DNA of 64,000 nt from Nonomuraea africana. Its GTDB lineage: Bacteria > Actinomycetota > Actinomycetes > Streptosporangiales > Streptosporangiaceae. The number at the start of each line of letters is the position of its first letter. Within the stretch, counting starts at the first letter, position 1. This document shows positions 34,426 to 42,126 of this stretch, in pieces. The notes under the pieces are model-generated. The model was not told where the DNA came from and searched no databases. It saw only the letters and a program-made list of their open reading frames with translations. Where the stretch lies: assembly GCF_014873535.1 (NCBI RefSeq), contig NZ_JADBEF010000001.1:8370001-8434000 (forward strand). Reading direction: 5' to 3'. Both the position numbers and the translations under genes were made by a program.

Positions 34426-35279
34426 TGGGCCAGAAGGTTAACCCGCACGGGTTCCGCCTCGGCATCACGACCGACTTCAAGAGCCGGTGGTACGCCGACA
34501 AGCTGTACAAGTCGTACGTCGCTGAGGACGTGGCGATCCGTCGCATGCTGCAGAAGGGCATGGAGCGGGCCGGCATCTCCAAGGTCGAGATCGAGCGTAC
34601 GACCGACCGCGTCCAGGTCGACATCCACACCGCGCGTCCCGGCATCGTCATCGGTCGCCGCGGCGCCGAGGCCGACCGCATCCGCGGCGACCTGGAGAAG
34701 CTGACCAAGAAGCAGGTCCAGCTCAACATTCTCGAGGTCAAGAACCCCGAGATCGACGCCCAGCTCGTCGCGCAGGGCGTGGCCGAGCAGCTCTCCAGCC
34801 GTGTCTCGTTCCGCCGCGCCATGCGCAAGGCGATGCAGTCGGCCATGAAGAGCGGCGCCAAGGGCATCAGGGTCGCCTGCTCGGGTCGTCTGGGCGGCGC
34901 CGAGATGTCGAGGTCGGAGTTCTACCGCGAGGGTCGTGTGCCGCTGCACACGCTTCGCGCGGACATCGACTACGGCTTCTACGAGGCCCGCACCACCTTC
35001 GGCCGCATCGGCGTGAAGGTGTGGATCTACAAGGGTGAGGCTCCGACGAGCCGCGCCGAGCGTGAGGCGGCTGCCGCCGGCGCTCGTGCCGGCCAGCGTC
35101 GTGACCGCGACGACCGTCGCGGTGGCGGCGGCGGCGACCGTCCCCGTCGTGGTGGTGGCGCCGGTGGCGCCCGCCGCGGTGGCGCCGGTCGCGGCGACCG
35201 CGCCCCCAGGACTGAGGCGGCTTCGCAGGCCGCCCCCGAGACCGGCCCGGCTGCGCAGCCGGGTGCTGAAGGGAGCTGA
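34425..35279 (+). CDS. rpsC: 30S ribosomal protein S3 with RG-rich tail
   Basis: 284 aa from GTG 34425 behind GGGAAGGA. The KH domain is GIVIGRRGAEADRIRGDLEKLTKK; further signatures are VNPHGFRLGITTDFKSRWYA and LHTLRADIDYGFYEARTTFGRIGVKVWIYKG. S3 forms part of the mRNA entry helicase. After residue ~220 comes a ~65-residue low-complexity tail: Arg/Asp/Gly repeats (DRDDRRGGGGGDRPRRGGG) then an Ala/Pro/Glu end. E. coli S3 has 233 aa. Confidence 0.96.
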   Translation: MGQKVNPHGFRLGITTDFKSRWYADKLYKSYVAEDVAIRRMLQKGMERAGISKVEIERTTDRVQVDIHTARPGIVIGRRGAEADRIRGDLEKLTKKQVQLNILEVKNPEIDAQLVAQGVAEQLSSRVSFRRAMRKAMQSAMKSGAKGIRVACSGRLGGAEMSRSEFYREGRVPLHTLRADIDYGFYEARTTFGRIGVKVWIYKGEAPTSRAEREAAAAGARAGQRRDRDDRRGGGGGDRPRRGGGAGGARRGGAGRGDRAPRTEAASQAAPETGPAAQPGAEGS

Positions 35280-35281
35280 CC

Positions 35282-35701
35282 ATGCTGATCCCTCGCAGGG
35301 TCAAGCACCGCAAGCAGCACCGGCCCGACCGCAGTGGCGCCGCCAAGGGCGGCACCAGGGTTGTGTTCGGCGAGTTCGGCATTCAGGCCGTTGAGCACTC
35401 CTACGTGACCAACCGCCAGATCGAGTCGGCTCGTATCGCCATGACCCGCCACATCAAGCGTGGTGGCAAGGTGTGGATCAACATCTACCCCGACCGTCCG
35501 CTCACCAAGAAGCCCGCCGAGACCCGCATGGGTTCCGGTAAGGGTTCGCCGGAGTGGTGGATCGCGAACGTCAAGCCTGGGCGCGTGATGTTCGAGCTGT
35601 CCGGCGTCGCCGAGCCCATCGCTCGCGAGGCGCTGACGCGCGCGATCCACAAGCTGCCGATGAAGTGCAAGATCGTTAAGCGTGAAGTGGGTGAGGCGTG
35701 A
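35282..35701 (+). CDS. rplP: 50S ribosomal protein L16
   Basis: 139 aa. Signatures: LIPRRVKHRKQHRPDRSG, SYVTNRQIESARIAMTRHIKRGGKVWINIYPDRPLTKKPAETRMGSGKGSPEWW. L16 shapes the A-site tRNA elbow contact and is the main avilamycin/evernimicin site. Overlaps rpmC by one base (TGATG). Confidence 0.97.
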   Translation: MLIPRRVKHRKQHRPDRSGAAKGGTRVVFGEFGIQAVEHSYVTNRQIESARIAMTRHIKRGGKVWINIYPDRPLTKKPAETRMGSGKGSPEWWIANVKPGRVMFELSGVAEPIAREALTRAIHKLPMKCKIVKREVGEA

Positions 35702-35937
35702 TGGCTAAGGGCCTGACCGCCGGAGAGCTGCGGCTCGAGGACCAGGACACCCTGGTTCAGAAGCTGAAGGAGGCGAAGGAGGAGCTGTTCAACCTCCGCT
35801 TCCAGGCGGCGACCGGTCAGCTGGAGAGCCACGGGCGGCTGCGTGCCGTCCGCCGCGAGATCGCCCGTATCTACACCGTGATGCGTGAGCGCGAGCTCGG
35901 CATTGTCACGGTCGAGAAGGAGACGAGCGATGTCTGA
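35701..35937 (+). CDS. rpmC: 50S ribosomal protein L29
   Basis: 78 aa two-helix protein at the tunnel exit: LTAGELRLEDQDTLVQKLKEAKEELFNLRFQAATGQLESHGRLRAVRREIARIYTVMRER. ATG 35701 is used because it overlaps the rplP stop; GTG 35698 would add one residue. Overlaps rpsQ by 8 nt. Confidence 0.95.
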   Translation: MAKGLTAGELRLEDQDTLVQKLKEAKEELFNLRFQAATGQLESHGRLRAVRREIARIYTVMRERELGIVTVEKETSDV

Positions 35938-36205
35938 GGCAACCGAGAAGACCGCGCGGCACTACCGCAAGACCCGTGAGGGCCTGGTCGTCAGCGACAA
36001 GATGGACAAGACCGTCGTCGTCGCTGTCGAGGACCGCGTGAAGCACCCGCTGTACGGCAAGGTCATCCGCCGTACGACCAAGTACAAGGCGCACGACGAG
36101 GCCAACACCTGTGGCGTCGGCGACCGCGTTCTCCTCATGGAGACCAGGCCGCTGTCCGCCACGAAGCGCTGGCGTGTCGTCGAGGTGCTTGAGAAGGCCA
36201 AGTAA
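35930..36205 (+). CDS. rpsQ: 30S ribosomal protein S17
   Basis: 91 aa OB-fold protein. TREGLVVSDKMDKTVVVAVEDRVKHPLYGKVIRRTTKYKAHDE is the conserved core, followed by GDRVLLMETRPLSATKRWRVVEVLEKA. ATG 35930 lies within the end of rpmC. A 192-nt structured spacer separates it from rplN, the usual S10/spc operon boundary. Confidence 0.96.
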   Translation: MSEATEKTARHYRKTREGLVVSDKMDKTVVVAVEDRVKHPLYGKVIRRTTKYKAHDEANTCGVGDRVLLMETRPLSATKRWRVVEVLEKAK

Positions 36206-36231
36206 GGTCTTCCGCATAGATGCGCGCCTCG

Positions 36232-36320
36232 TGGGGGGTGGAGACACCCCCCATGACGGTGTCCAAGGACGCGGGGGCGTGCGCCCTCGCGTCGCCTGCG
36301 GTGCGGCCCCTTCGGGGGTT
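36232..36320 (+). promoter_or_regulatory. Three hairpins in the rpsQ-rplN spacer
   Basis: In order: a perfect 9-bp stem with GAGA loop (36232-36253); an 11-bp stem with one mismatch and GTGC loop (36268-36293); and GGCCCC-TTCG-GGGGTT (36305-36320, outer two pairs G-T). GNRA and UUCG loops are the most stable RNA caps. This marks the S10/spc boundary, but no T-run or clear promoter was found. Confidence 0.5.
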
Positions 36321-36397
36321 GTGGCCGGAGGACCAAGACCACACAGAGTTCCGCCAGGCTCAGCGATGAGAACCGGCGGAGACCAACAGGAGTTGAC

Positions 36398-36769
36398 GTG
36401 ATCCAGCAGGAGTCGCGACTCAAGGTCGCCGACAACACGGGTGCCAAGGAGATTCTCTGCATCCGCGTTCTCGGTGGCTCGGGTCGGCGCTACGCGGGAA
36501 TCGGCGACGTCATCGTCGCCACGGTGAAGGACGCGCTTCCCGGCAGCACTGGTGTGAAGAAGGGCGACGTGGTCAAGGCCGTCGTCGTCCGTACGGTGAA
36601 GGAGCGCCGCCGTCCCGACGGCTCCTACATCCGCTTCGACGAGAACGCCGCCGTCATCATCAAGGACAGTGGTGACCCTCGCGGCACCCGCATCTTCGGC
36701 CCGGTGGGCCGTGAGCTGCGTGACAAGAAGTTCATGCGCATCATCTCGCTCGCGCCGGAGGTGCTGTGA
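36398..36769 (+). CDS. rplN: 50S ribosomal protein L14
   Basis: 123 aa, the usual length. MIQQESRLKVADNTGAKEILCIRVLGGS is diagnostic; further KKGDVVKAVVVRTVKERRRPDGSYIRFDENAAVII and GPVGRELRDKKFMRIISLAPEVL. L14 interacts with L19 and the 30S at bridge B5/B8. GTG 36398; overlaps rplX by one base. Confidence 0.97.
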   Translation: MIQQESRLKVADNTGAKEILCIRVLGGSGRRYAGIGDVIVATVKDALPGSTGVKKGDVVKAVVVRTVKERRRPDGSYIRFDENAAVIIKDSGDPRGTRIFGPVGRELRDKKFMRIISLAPEVL

Positions 36770-37068
36770 TGACGAAGCTGCACGTGAAGAAGGGTGACCT
36801 GGTTCAGGTCATCGCCGGCAAGGACAAGGGTGCCAAGGGTCGTGTGATCTCGACGAACCCGCGCGAGGACCGCGTGGTGGTCGAGGGCGTCAACATGATC
36901 AAGAAGCACTCCAAGGAGAACCTCAACGGTCCTCGCGGCGCCAAGCAGGGCGGCGTCGAGACCATGGAGGCTCCCATCCACGTGAGCAACGTCAAGAAGC
37001 TCAAGGATGAAGAGAAGCCTGCCAAGAAGGCCGACAAGAAGGCCGACGAGTCGGGTGAGGACAACTGA
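36769..37068 (+). CDS. rplX: 50S ribosomal protein L24
   Basis: 99 aa. The KOW motif KKGDLVQVIAGKDKGAKGRVI is near the N-terminus, then VEGVNMIKKHSK and ETMEAPIHVSNVK. L24 initiates 50S assembly. The last ~20 residues are a Lys/Asp-rich repeat (KPAKKADKKADESGEDN). Overlaps both neighbours by one base. Confidence 0.96.
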   Translation: MTKLHVKKGDLVQVIAGKDKGAKGRVISTNPREDRVVVEGVNMIKKHSKENLNGPRGAKQGGVETMEAPIHVSNVKKLKDEEKPAKKADKKADESGEDN

Positions 37069-37643
37069 TGACTGCGACGACCACTGAGACCGAGCGTCCG
37101 ACGCCGCGCCTCAAGACGAAGTACCGCGAGGAGATCATCGCGAAGCTTCGTGAGGAGTTCGGCATCGAGAACATCATGCTGGTGCCCGGCCTGACCAAGA
37201 TCAAGGTCAACATGGGTGTCGGCGAGGCGGCTCGCGACTCGAAGCTCATCGAGGGCGCTGTCCGTGACCTCACCACGATCACCGGCCAGAAGCCCGCGGT
37301 CGTCAGGGCCCGCAAGTCCATCGCGCAGTTCAAGCTGCGTGAGGGCATGCCGATCGGCGCGCACGTCACGCTGCGCGGCGACCGCATGTGGGAGTTCCTC
37401 GACCGTCTGCTCTCGCTGGCGCTGCCCCGCATCAGGGACTTCCGCGGCCTGTCGCCCAAGCAGTTCGACGGCAACGGCAACTACACCTTCGGTCTCACCG
37501 AGCAGGTCATGTTCCACGAGATCGACCCGGACAAGGTCGACCGGCCGCGAGGCATGGACATCACGGTCGTGACCACGGCGAAGAACGACGATGAGGGCCG
37601 GGCGCTGCTGAAGCTCCTCGGGTTCCCCTTCAAGGAGGCCTGA
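37068..37643 (+). CDS. rplE: 50S ribosomal protein L5
   Basis: 191 aa 5S rRNA-binding protein. Signatures: PRLKTKYREEIIAKLREEFG, VPGLTKIKVNMGVGEAARDSKLIEGAV, TGQKPAVVRARKSIAQFKLREGMPIGAHVTLRG, LPRIRDFRGLSPKQFDGNGNYTFGLTEQVMFHEID. It is followed 2 nt later by the S14 gene. Confidence 0.97.
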   Translation: MTATTTETERPTPRLKTKYREEIIAKLREEFGIENIMLVPGLTKIKVNMGVGEAARDSKLIEGAVRDLTTITGQKPAVVRARKSIAQFKLREGMPIGAHVTLRGDRMWEFLDRLLSLALPRIRDFRGLSPKQFDGNGNYTFGLTEQVMFHEIDPDKVDRPRGMDITVVTTAKNDDEGRALLKLLGFPFKEA

Positions 37644-37645
37644 TC

Positions 37646-37831
37646 ATGGCGAAGAAGTCGCTGATCGCCAAGGCGGGGCGGAAGCAGAAGTTCGAGGTTC
37701 GCGCTTACACGCGTTGCTCGCGTTGCGGCCGTCCGCGCGCCGTCTACAAGAAGTTCGGCCTGTGCCGCGTGTGCTTCCGTGAGATGGCACACCGCGGCGA
37801 GCTGCCGGGCATCACCAAGTCCAGCTGGTAG
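37646..37831 (+). CDS. rpsN: 30S ribosomal protein S14, zinc-binding type Z
   Basis: 61 aa short form. It carries the four-cysteine zinc site CSRCGRPR ... GLCRVCFRE (Cys-X2-Cys, 12 residues, Cys-X2-Cys), so it is the C+ paralogue. Actinomycetes typically hold a longer zinc-free S14 elsewhere under Zur control. Neighbours: rplE 2 nt upstream, rpsH 162 nt downstream after a strong hairpin. Confidence 0.97.
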   Translation: MAKKSLIAKAGRKQKFEVRAYTRCSRCGRPRAVYKKFGLCRVCFREMAHRGELPGITKSSW

Positions 37832-37832
37832 G

Positions 37833-37871
37833 TACCCTGAGGGGCGGCCCGTTGCGGACCGCCCCTCGGTA
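37833..37871 (+). promoter_or_regulatory. Stem-loop in the rpsN-rpsH spacer
   Basis: GAGGGGCGG (37839-37847) pairs perfectly with CCGCCCCTC (37859-37867); TACC/GGTA extends it outside a 2-nt bulge. It begins right after the rpsN stop in a 162-nt spacer otherwise devoid of genes. No T-run follows, so processing or attenuation is as likely as termination. Confidence 0.5.
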
Positions 37872-37993
37872 CTGCTGGCCGTACCGAGAAATATCAACCG
37901 GGCGCTGATCCAAGCGCCCATGACCGCGCCGAAGGTCCACCGGCAGAGCAATGCTTGGCCGACTGGAAACCGCGGCGAGGAAGGCCGTTGGCC

Positions 37994-38392
37994 ATGACGA
38001 TGACCGACCCGATCGCAGACATGCTGACACGTCTGCGCAACGCGAATTCGGCGTACCACGACTCCGTGACCATGCCGTATTCGAAGATCAAGGCGCACAT
38101 CGCCGAGATCCTCCAGCAGGAGGGCTACATCCAGTCTTGGACCGTCGAGGACGCCAAGGTTGGAAAGAACCTCGTGGTGGAGCTGAAGTTCGGGCCGAGC
38201 CGTGAGCGTTCGCTCGCGGGGCTGCGCCGGGTTTCCAAGCCCGGGCTGCGTGTTTACGCGAAGAAGGACAACCTGCCTCGAGTCCTGGGCGGGCTGGGCG
38301 TCGCGATCATCTCGACGTCCGCCGGTCTCATGACCGACAAGCAGGCTGGCAAGCGTGGAGTAGGCGGGGAAGTCCTCGCCTACGTCTGGTAG
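37994..38392 (+). CDS. rpsH: 30S ribosomal protein S8
   Basis: 132 aa. TMTDPIADMLTRLRNANSAYHDSVTMPYSKIKAHIAEIL is diagnostic; the C-terminal rRNA-binding end is GVAIISTSAGLMTDKQAGKRGVGGEVLAYVW. ATG 37994 is the conserved start; the upstream open frame covers spacer. S8 represses the spc operon in E. coli through an rplE-proximal site, which I could not identify. Confidence 0.96.
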   Translation: MTMTDPIADMLTRLRNANSAYHDSVTMPYSKIKAHIAEILQQEGYIQSWTVEDAKVGKNLVVELKFGPSRERSLAGLRRVSKPGLRVYAKKDNLPRVLGGLGVAIISTSAGLMTDKQAGKRGVGGEVLAYVW

Positions 38393-38410
38393 CGGGGGGA
38401 GGAACACAGC

Positions 38411-38953
38411 ATGTCGCGAATCGGACGGCTGCCCATCCCTGTGCCCAGCGGCGTCGACATCACGATCGACGGCCAGGATGTCCAGGTCAAGGGCCCGAAG
38501 GGCACGCTTTCACACAAGGTCGCCGAGCCCATCACTGTGGCTCGCGAAGAGGACGGCACCATCGCCGTCGCTCGACCGAACGACGAGAACAAGAACCGCG
38601 CTCTGCACGGTCTGTCTCGGACGCTGATCGCCAACATGGTGGCCGGTGTCACCCAGGGCTACTCCAAGACCCTGGAGATCGTCGGTGTCGGTTACCGCGT
38701 CGCGGCCAAGGGCCCGACGCAGCTGGAGTTCGCTCTGGGCTTCAGCCACCCGGTGATCGTCGATGCCCCCGAGGGCATCACCTTCCGCGTCGAGAAGCCG
38801 ACCCTGTTCCACGTGGACGGCATCGACAAGCAGAAGGTGGGCGAGGTCGCCGCCAACATCCGCAAGCTGCGCAAGCCTGACCCCTACAAGGGCAAGGGCG
38901 TGCGTTACCAGGGCGAAGTAATCCGCCGCAAGGTCGGAAAGGCTGGTAAGTAG
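38411..38953 (+). CDS. rplF: 50S ribosomal protein L6
   Basis: 180 aa, two tandem similar domains. MSRIGRLPIPVPSGVDITIDGQDVQVKGPKG is the N-terminal signature; PDPYKGKGVRYQGEVIRRKVGKAGK closes the protein near the GTPase centre. ATG 38411, 18 nt after rpsH; rplR follows 2 nt after its stop. Confidence 0.97.
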   Translation: MSRIGRLPIPVPSGVDITIDGQDVQVKGPKGTLSHKVAEPITVAREEDGTIAVARPNDENKNRALHGLSRTLIANMVAGVTQGYSKTLEIVGVGYRVAAKGPTQLEFALGFSHPVIVDAPEGITFRVEKPTLFHVDGIDKQKVGEVAANIRKLRKPDPYKGKGVRYQGEVIRRKVGKAGK

Positions 38954-38955
38954 GC

Positions 38956-39339
38956 ATGGCTCCCAAGACTGCGTACAGCAAGCACACGGCTGCTCGCACC
39001 GTCTCGCGGGCCCGCCGTCACGGCCGCGTCCGCAAGAAGGTTGTCGGTACGGCCGCGCGTCCGCGCCTGGTCGTCAACCGCTCGACCCGTCACCTGTTCG
39101 TGCAGATCGTGGACGACACCGTCGGCCACACGCTGGTCAGCGCCTCCACCATGGACGCCAGCCTGCGCACTGCCGAGGGCGACAAGACCGATAAGGCCAA
39201 GAAGGTCGGCGAGCTCCTCGCTCAGCGGGCCAAGGAAGCCGGGATCACCGCCGTCGTCTTCGACCGTGGCGGTAACCGCTACGCGGGTCGCATCGCGGCT
39301 CTCGCGGACAGCGCTCGCGAAGGCGGGCTCGAGTTCTAA
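38956..39339 (+). CDS. rplR: 50S ribosomal protein L18
   Basis: 127 aa 5S rRNA-binding protein. RHGRVRKKVVGTAARPRLVVNRSTRHLFVQIVDDTVGHTLVSAST and VFDRGGNRYAGRIAALADSAREGGLEF are typical. ATG 38956. It is followed 25 nt later by rpsE. Confidence 0.96.
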   Translation: MAPKTAYSKHTAARTVSRARRHGRVRKKVVGTAARPRLVVNRSTRHLFVQIVDDTVGHTLVSASTMDASLRTAEGDKTDKAKKVGELLAQRAKEAGITAVVFDRGGNRYAGRIAALADSAREGGLEF

Positions 39340-39364
39340 TGGCTACTGAGAAGAGGAACCACTG

Positions 39365-39997
39365 ATGGCTGCAGCTCCGCGTCGCGGTGGCGGCACCGGT
39401 GGCGAGCGGCGTGACCGTCGTGACGATCGCCGCGGTGGCGCCGCTGACAAGGGCGTCTCGTACATCGAGCGCGTAGTGAAGATCAACCGAGTGGCCAAGG
39501 TCGTGAAGGGTGGTCGTCGCTTCAGCTTCACCGCCCTGGTTGTCGTCGGTGACGGCAACGGCCTGGTCGGCGTCGGCTATGGCAAGGCCAAGGAAGTCCC
39601 CGCGGCCATCGCCAAGGGTGTCGAGGAGGCGAAGAAGCACTTCTTCCGCGTCCCCCGCATCCAGGGCACCATCCCGCACACCGTGCAGGGTGAGGAGGCG
39701 GCCGGCGTCGTCTTCCTTCGTCCGGCCTCCGCTGGTACCGGTGTCATCGCCGGTGGTCCGGTGCGCGCCGTTCTGGAGTGCGCCGGTATCCACGACGTCC
39801 TGTCCAAGTCGCTCGGCTCGGACAACCCCATCAACATCGTGCACGCCACCGTGGCGGCGCTGAAGGGCCTCTCCACGCCCGAGGCGATCGCGGCGCGTCG
39901 TGGCCTGGCGATCGAGGACGTCGCTCCCGCGAGGATGCTCAAGGCTCGCGCCGAGGGCCTCGCCGAGGCTGCTGCGGCGGCTAAGGCGGTGAGCTAG
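39365..39997 (+). CDS. rpsE: 30S ribosomal protein S5 with RG-rich N-terminus
   Basis: 210 aa. The conserved core starts near residue 35: YIERVVKINRVAKVVKGGRRFSFTALVVVGDGNGLVGVGYGKAKEVP, then IPHTVQGEEAAGVVFLRPASAGTGVIAGG. S5 maintains decoding fidelity and lines the mRNA entry. Residues 2-32 are an Arg/Gly/Asp-rich extension (RRGGGTGGERRDRRDDRRGG) absent from E. coli S5 (167 aa) and similar in composition to the S3 tail. Confidence 0.97.
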   Translation: MAAAPRRGGGTGGERRDRRDDRRGGAADKGVSYIERVVKINRVAKVVKGGRRFSFTALVVVGDGNGLVGVGYGKAKEVPAAIAKGVEEAKKHFFRVPRIQGTIPHTVQGEEAAGVVFLRPASAGTGVIAGGPVRAVLECAGIHDVLSKSLGSDNPINIVHATVAALKGLSTPEAIAARRGLAIEDVAPARMLKARAEGLAEAAAAAKAVS

Positions 39998-39999
39998 TC

Positions 40000-40182
40000 A
40001 TGGCACGCCTGAAGATCACTCAGGTTCGCTCGAAGATCGGTGGCAAGCAGAACCAGCGTGACTCGCTGCGTTCGCTTGGCCTGAAGCGAATCGGCGATGT
40101 CGTCGTCAAGGAGGACCGTCCCGAGATCCGTGGGATGGTCGCCGTGGTGACGCACCTCGTCGAGGTGGAAGAGGTCGACTAG
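40000..40182 (+). CDS. rpmD: 50S ribosomal protein L30
   Basis: 60 aa, complete: MARLKITQVRSKIGGKQNQRDSLRSLGLKRIGDVVVKEDRPEIRGMVAVVTHLVEVEEVD pattern with the KQNQRDSLRSLGLKR core. ATG 40000, 2 nt after rpsE and 2 nt before rplO. Confidence 0.96.
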   Translation: MARLKITQVRSKIGGKQNQRDSLRSLGLKRIGDVVVKEDRPEIRGMVAVVTHLVEVEEVD

Positions 40183-40184
40183 TC

Positions 40185-40640
40185 ATGACTGACAAGGCTC
40201 CGCTGAAGATCCACGACCTGCGTCCCGCCAAGGGCGCCAACAAGGCCAAGGTCCGCAAGGGTCGTGGCGAGGCGTCCAAGGGCAAGACGGCCGGTCGTGG
40301 CACCAAGGGCACGACGTCGCGGACCACGGTTCCCCTCGGTTTCGAGGGTGGCCAGATCCCGCTGCAGCGTCGTCTGCCCAAGCTCAAGGGCTTCTCCAAC
40401 GCCCTGTTCAAGACGACCTACCAGGTCGTCAACCTGGACAAGATCGGTGAGCTGTTCCCCGAGGGTGGCGATGTCACCGTCGAGACGCTGGTCTCCAAGG
40501 GCGCTGTTCGCAAGAACCAGCCGGTGAAGGTCCTCGGTACCGGCGAGATCTCCGTCGCGGTGAACGTGCAGGCTCACGCCTTCTCGGGTTCCGCCAAGGA
40601 GAAGATCGCCGCTGCTGGTGGGTCTGTTACCGAGCTGTAA
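40185..40640 (+). CDS. rplO: 50S ribosomal protein L15
   Basis: 151 aa. The extended N-terminal arm is LKIHDLRPAKGANKAKVRKGRGEASKGKTAGRGTKG; the globular end has GFEGGQIPLQRRLPKLKGF and VNVQAHAFSGSAKEKI. A late 50S assembly protein. Last ribosomal gene before secY, from which a 169-nt spacer with a hairpin separates it. Confidence 0.96.
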   Translation: MTDKAPLKIHDLRPAKGANKAKVRKGRGEASKGKTAGRGTKGTTSRTTVPLGFEGGQIPLQRRLPKLKGFSNALFKTTYQVVNLDKIGELFPEGGDVTVETLVSKGAVRKNQPVKVLGTGEISVAVNVQAHAFSGSAKEKIAAAGGSVTEL

Positions 40641-40652
40641 GTGGCATTACGC

Positions 40653-40685
40653 GGCACGGGGGTTCTGACAATGGGCCCCCGTGCC
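40653..40685 (+). terminator. Stem-loop between rplO and secY
   Basis: A perfect 10-bp stem GGCACGGGGG/CCCCCGTGCC with a 13-nt loop, 12 nt after the rplO stop. No T-run follows, so it may be an attenuator or processing site and not a full stop; secY could have its own promoter in 40690-40790. Confidence 0.5.
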
Positions 40686-40809
40686 TGTAGTGCGTTAGAG
40701 TTCGCGAGACGGCAGGCTTCTGTCCTGCTCGCCTGACCTTGAGACTTCAGATGGCTGATCCCCGCACCATCGCAGACCCATACCGCCATCATGGCGTGCT
40801 GGAGGGACC

Positions 40810-42126
40810 GTGCTGACCGCGTTTACCCGGGCGTTCCGGACGCCGGACCTGCGCAAGAAGTTGCTCTTCACCTTGGGCATCATCGCGCTGTTCCGCCTCG
40901 GCTCGGTTCTTCCGACTCCGGGTGTTCACACCGAGAACATTCGCGCCTGTCTCGCCCAGGCCCAGGCTGGCGACTCCGGCAACATCTACGGCATGGTGCA
41001 GCTGTTCAGCGGCGGCGCCCTGCTGAAGCTGTCGGTGTTCGCGCTGGGCATCATGCCCTACATCACGGCGAGCATCATTCTTCAGCTGCTCGTGGTCGTG
41101 ATTCCACGACTCGAGGCCCTGAAGAAGGAGGGCCAGGCAGGACAGACGAAGATCACGCAGTACACGCGGTATCTGACGATCGGTCTCGCCGTCCTCCAGT
41201 CGACCGCCTTCATCGCTCTCGCGCGCTCGGGACAGCTGTTCCCGCAGTGCAACCAGCAGGTGCTGCTCGAGCCCAACAACGTGTTCAGCATCGTGACGAT
41301 GGTCGTCATCATGACGGCCGGCACCTCGGTCATCATGTGGCTGGGTGAGCTCGTCACCGACCGCGGCGTCGGCAACGGCATGTCGATCCTCATCTTCACG
41401 CAGGTCGTCGCGGTCTTCCCGTCGGAGCTGCTGAACATCTACCGCGTGAACCCGTTCACCTTCGCGATCGTCATGGTCGTCGGCATCTTCATGATCGCCG
41501 CAGTGGTCTTCGTCGAGCAGGCCCAGCGTCGCGTCCCCGTGCAGTACGCCAAGCGCATGGTCGGCAGGCGCATGTACGGCGGCACCTCCACCTACATCCC
41601 GCTGAAGGTGAACCAGGCCGGCATCATCCCGGTCATCTTCGCCTCGTCGCTGCTCTACCTCCCGCAGCTGCTGGTCTCCCTGTTCGCCAACGCGACGGCG
41701 GAGGACATCAACCCGGTGGTCGAGTGGGTCTCGCGGAACCTGGTCACGGGTGACACCCCGGTCTACATGGCCACGTTCTTCCTTCTCATCGTGTTCTTCA
41801 CCTACTTCTACGTGTCGATTACCTTCAACCCCGCTGAAGTCGCCGACAACATGAAGAAGTACGGTGGGTTCATCCCGGGCATCCGTCCGGGTCGGCCCAC
41901 GGCCGAGTACCTGAACTTCGTTCTGACCCGTCTCACCGCTCCCGGTGCGCTCTACCTCGGTCTCATCTCGATGGTGCCGATCGTCGCACTGGCGGTCGCG
42001 GGAGCCAGCCAGAACTTCCCGTTCGGAGGGACGAGCATCCTGATCATGGTTGGTGTCGGCCTTGACACGGTGAAGCAGATCGAGAGCCAGCTGCAGCAGC
42101 GCAACTACGAAGGTTTCCTGCGGTAG
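40810..42126 (+). CDS. secY: Preprotein translocase subunit SecY
   Basis: 438 aa channel-forming subunit with ten predicted membrane helices. Signatures: IIALFRLGSVLPTPGV, the plug-proximal GGALLKLSVFALGIMPYITASIILQLL, ELVTDRGVGNGMSILIF, and the C-terminal cytoplasmic loop YVSITFNPAEVADNMKKYGGFIPGIRPGRPT. GTG 40810 follows GGAGGGA. Overlaps adk by one base, so the two are coupled as in most actinomycetes. Confidence 0.97.
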   Translation: MLTAFTRAFRTPDLRKKLLFTLGIIALFRLGSVLPTPGVHTENIRACLAQAQAGDSGNIYGMVQLFSGGALLKLSVFALGIMPYITASIILQLLVVVIPRLEALKKEGQAGQTKITQYTRYLTIGLAVLQSTAFIALARSGQLFPQCNQQVLLEPNNVFSIVTMVVIMTAGTSVIMWLGELVTDRGVGNGMSILIFTQVVAVFPSELLNIYRVNPFTFAIVMVVGIFMIAAVVFVEQAQRRVPVQYAKRMVGRRMYGGTSTYIPLKVNQAGIIPVIFASSLLYLPQLLVSLFANATAEDINPVVEWVSRNLVTGDTPVYMATFFLLIVFFTYFYVSITFNPAEVADNMKKYGGFIPGIRPGRPTAEYLNFVLTRLTAPGALYLGLISMVPIVALAVAGASQNFPFGGTSILIMVGVGLDTVKQIESQLQQRNYEGFLR

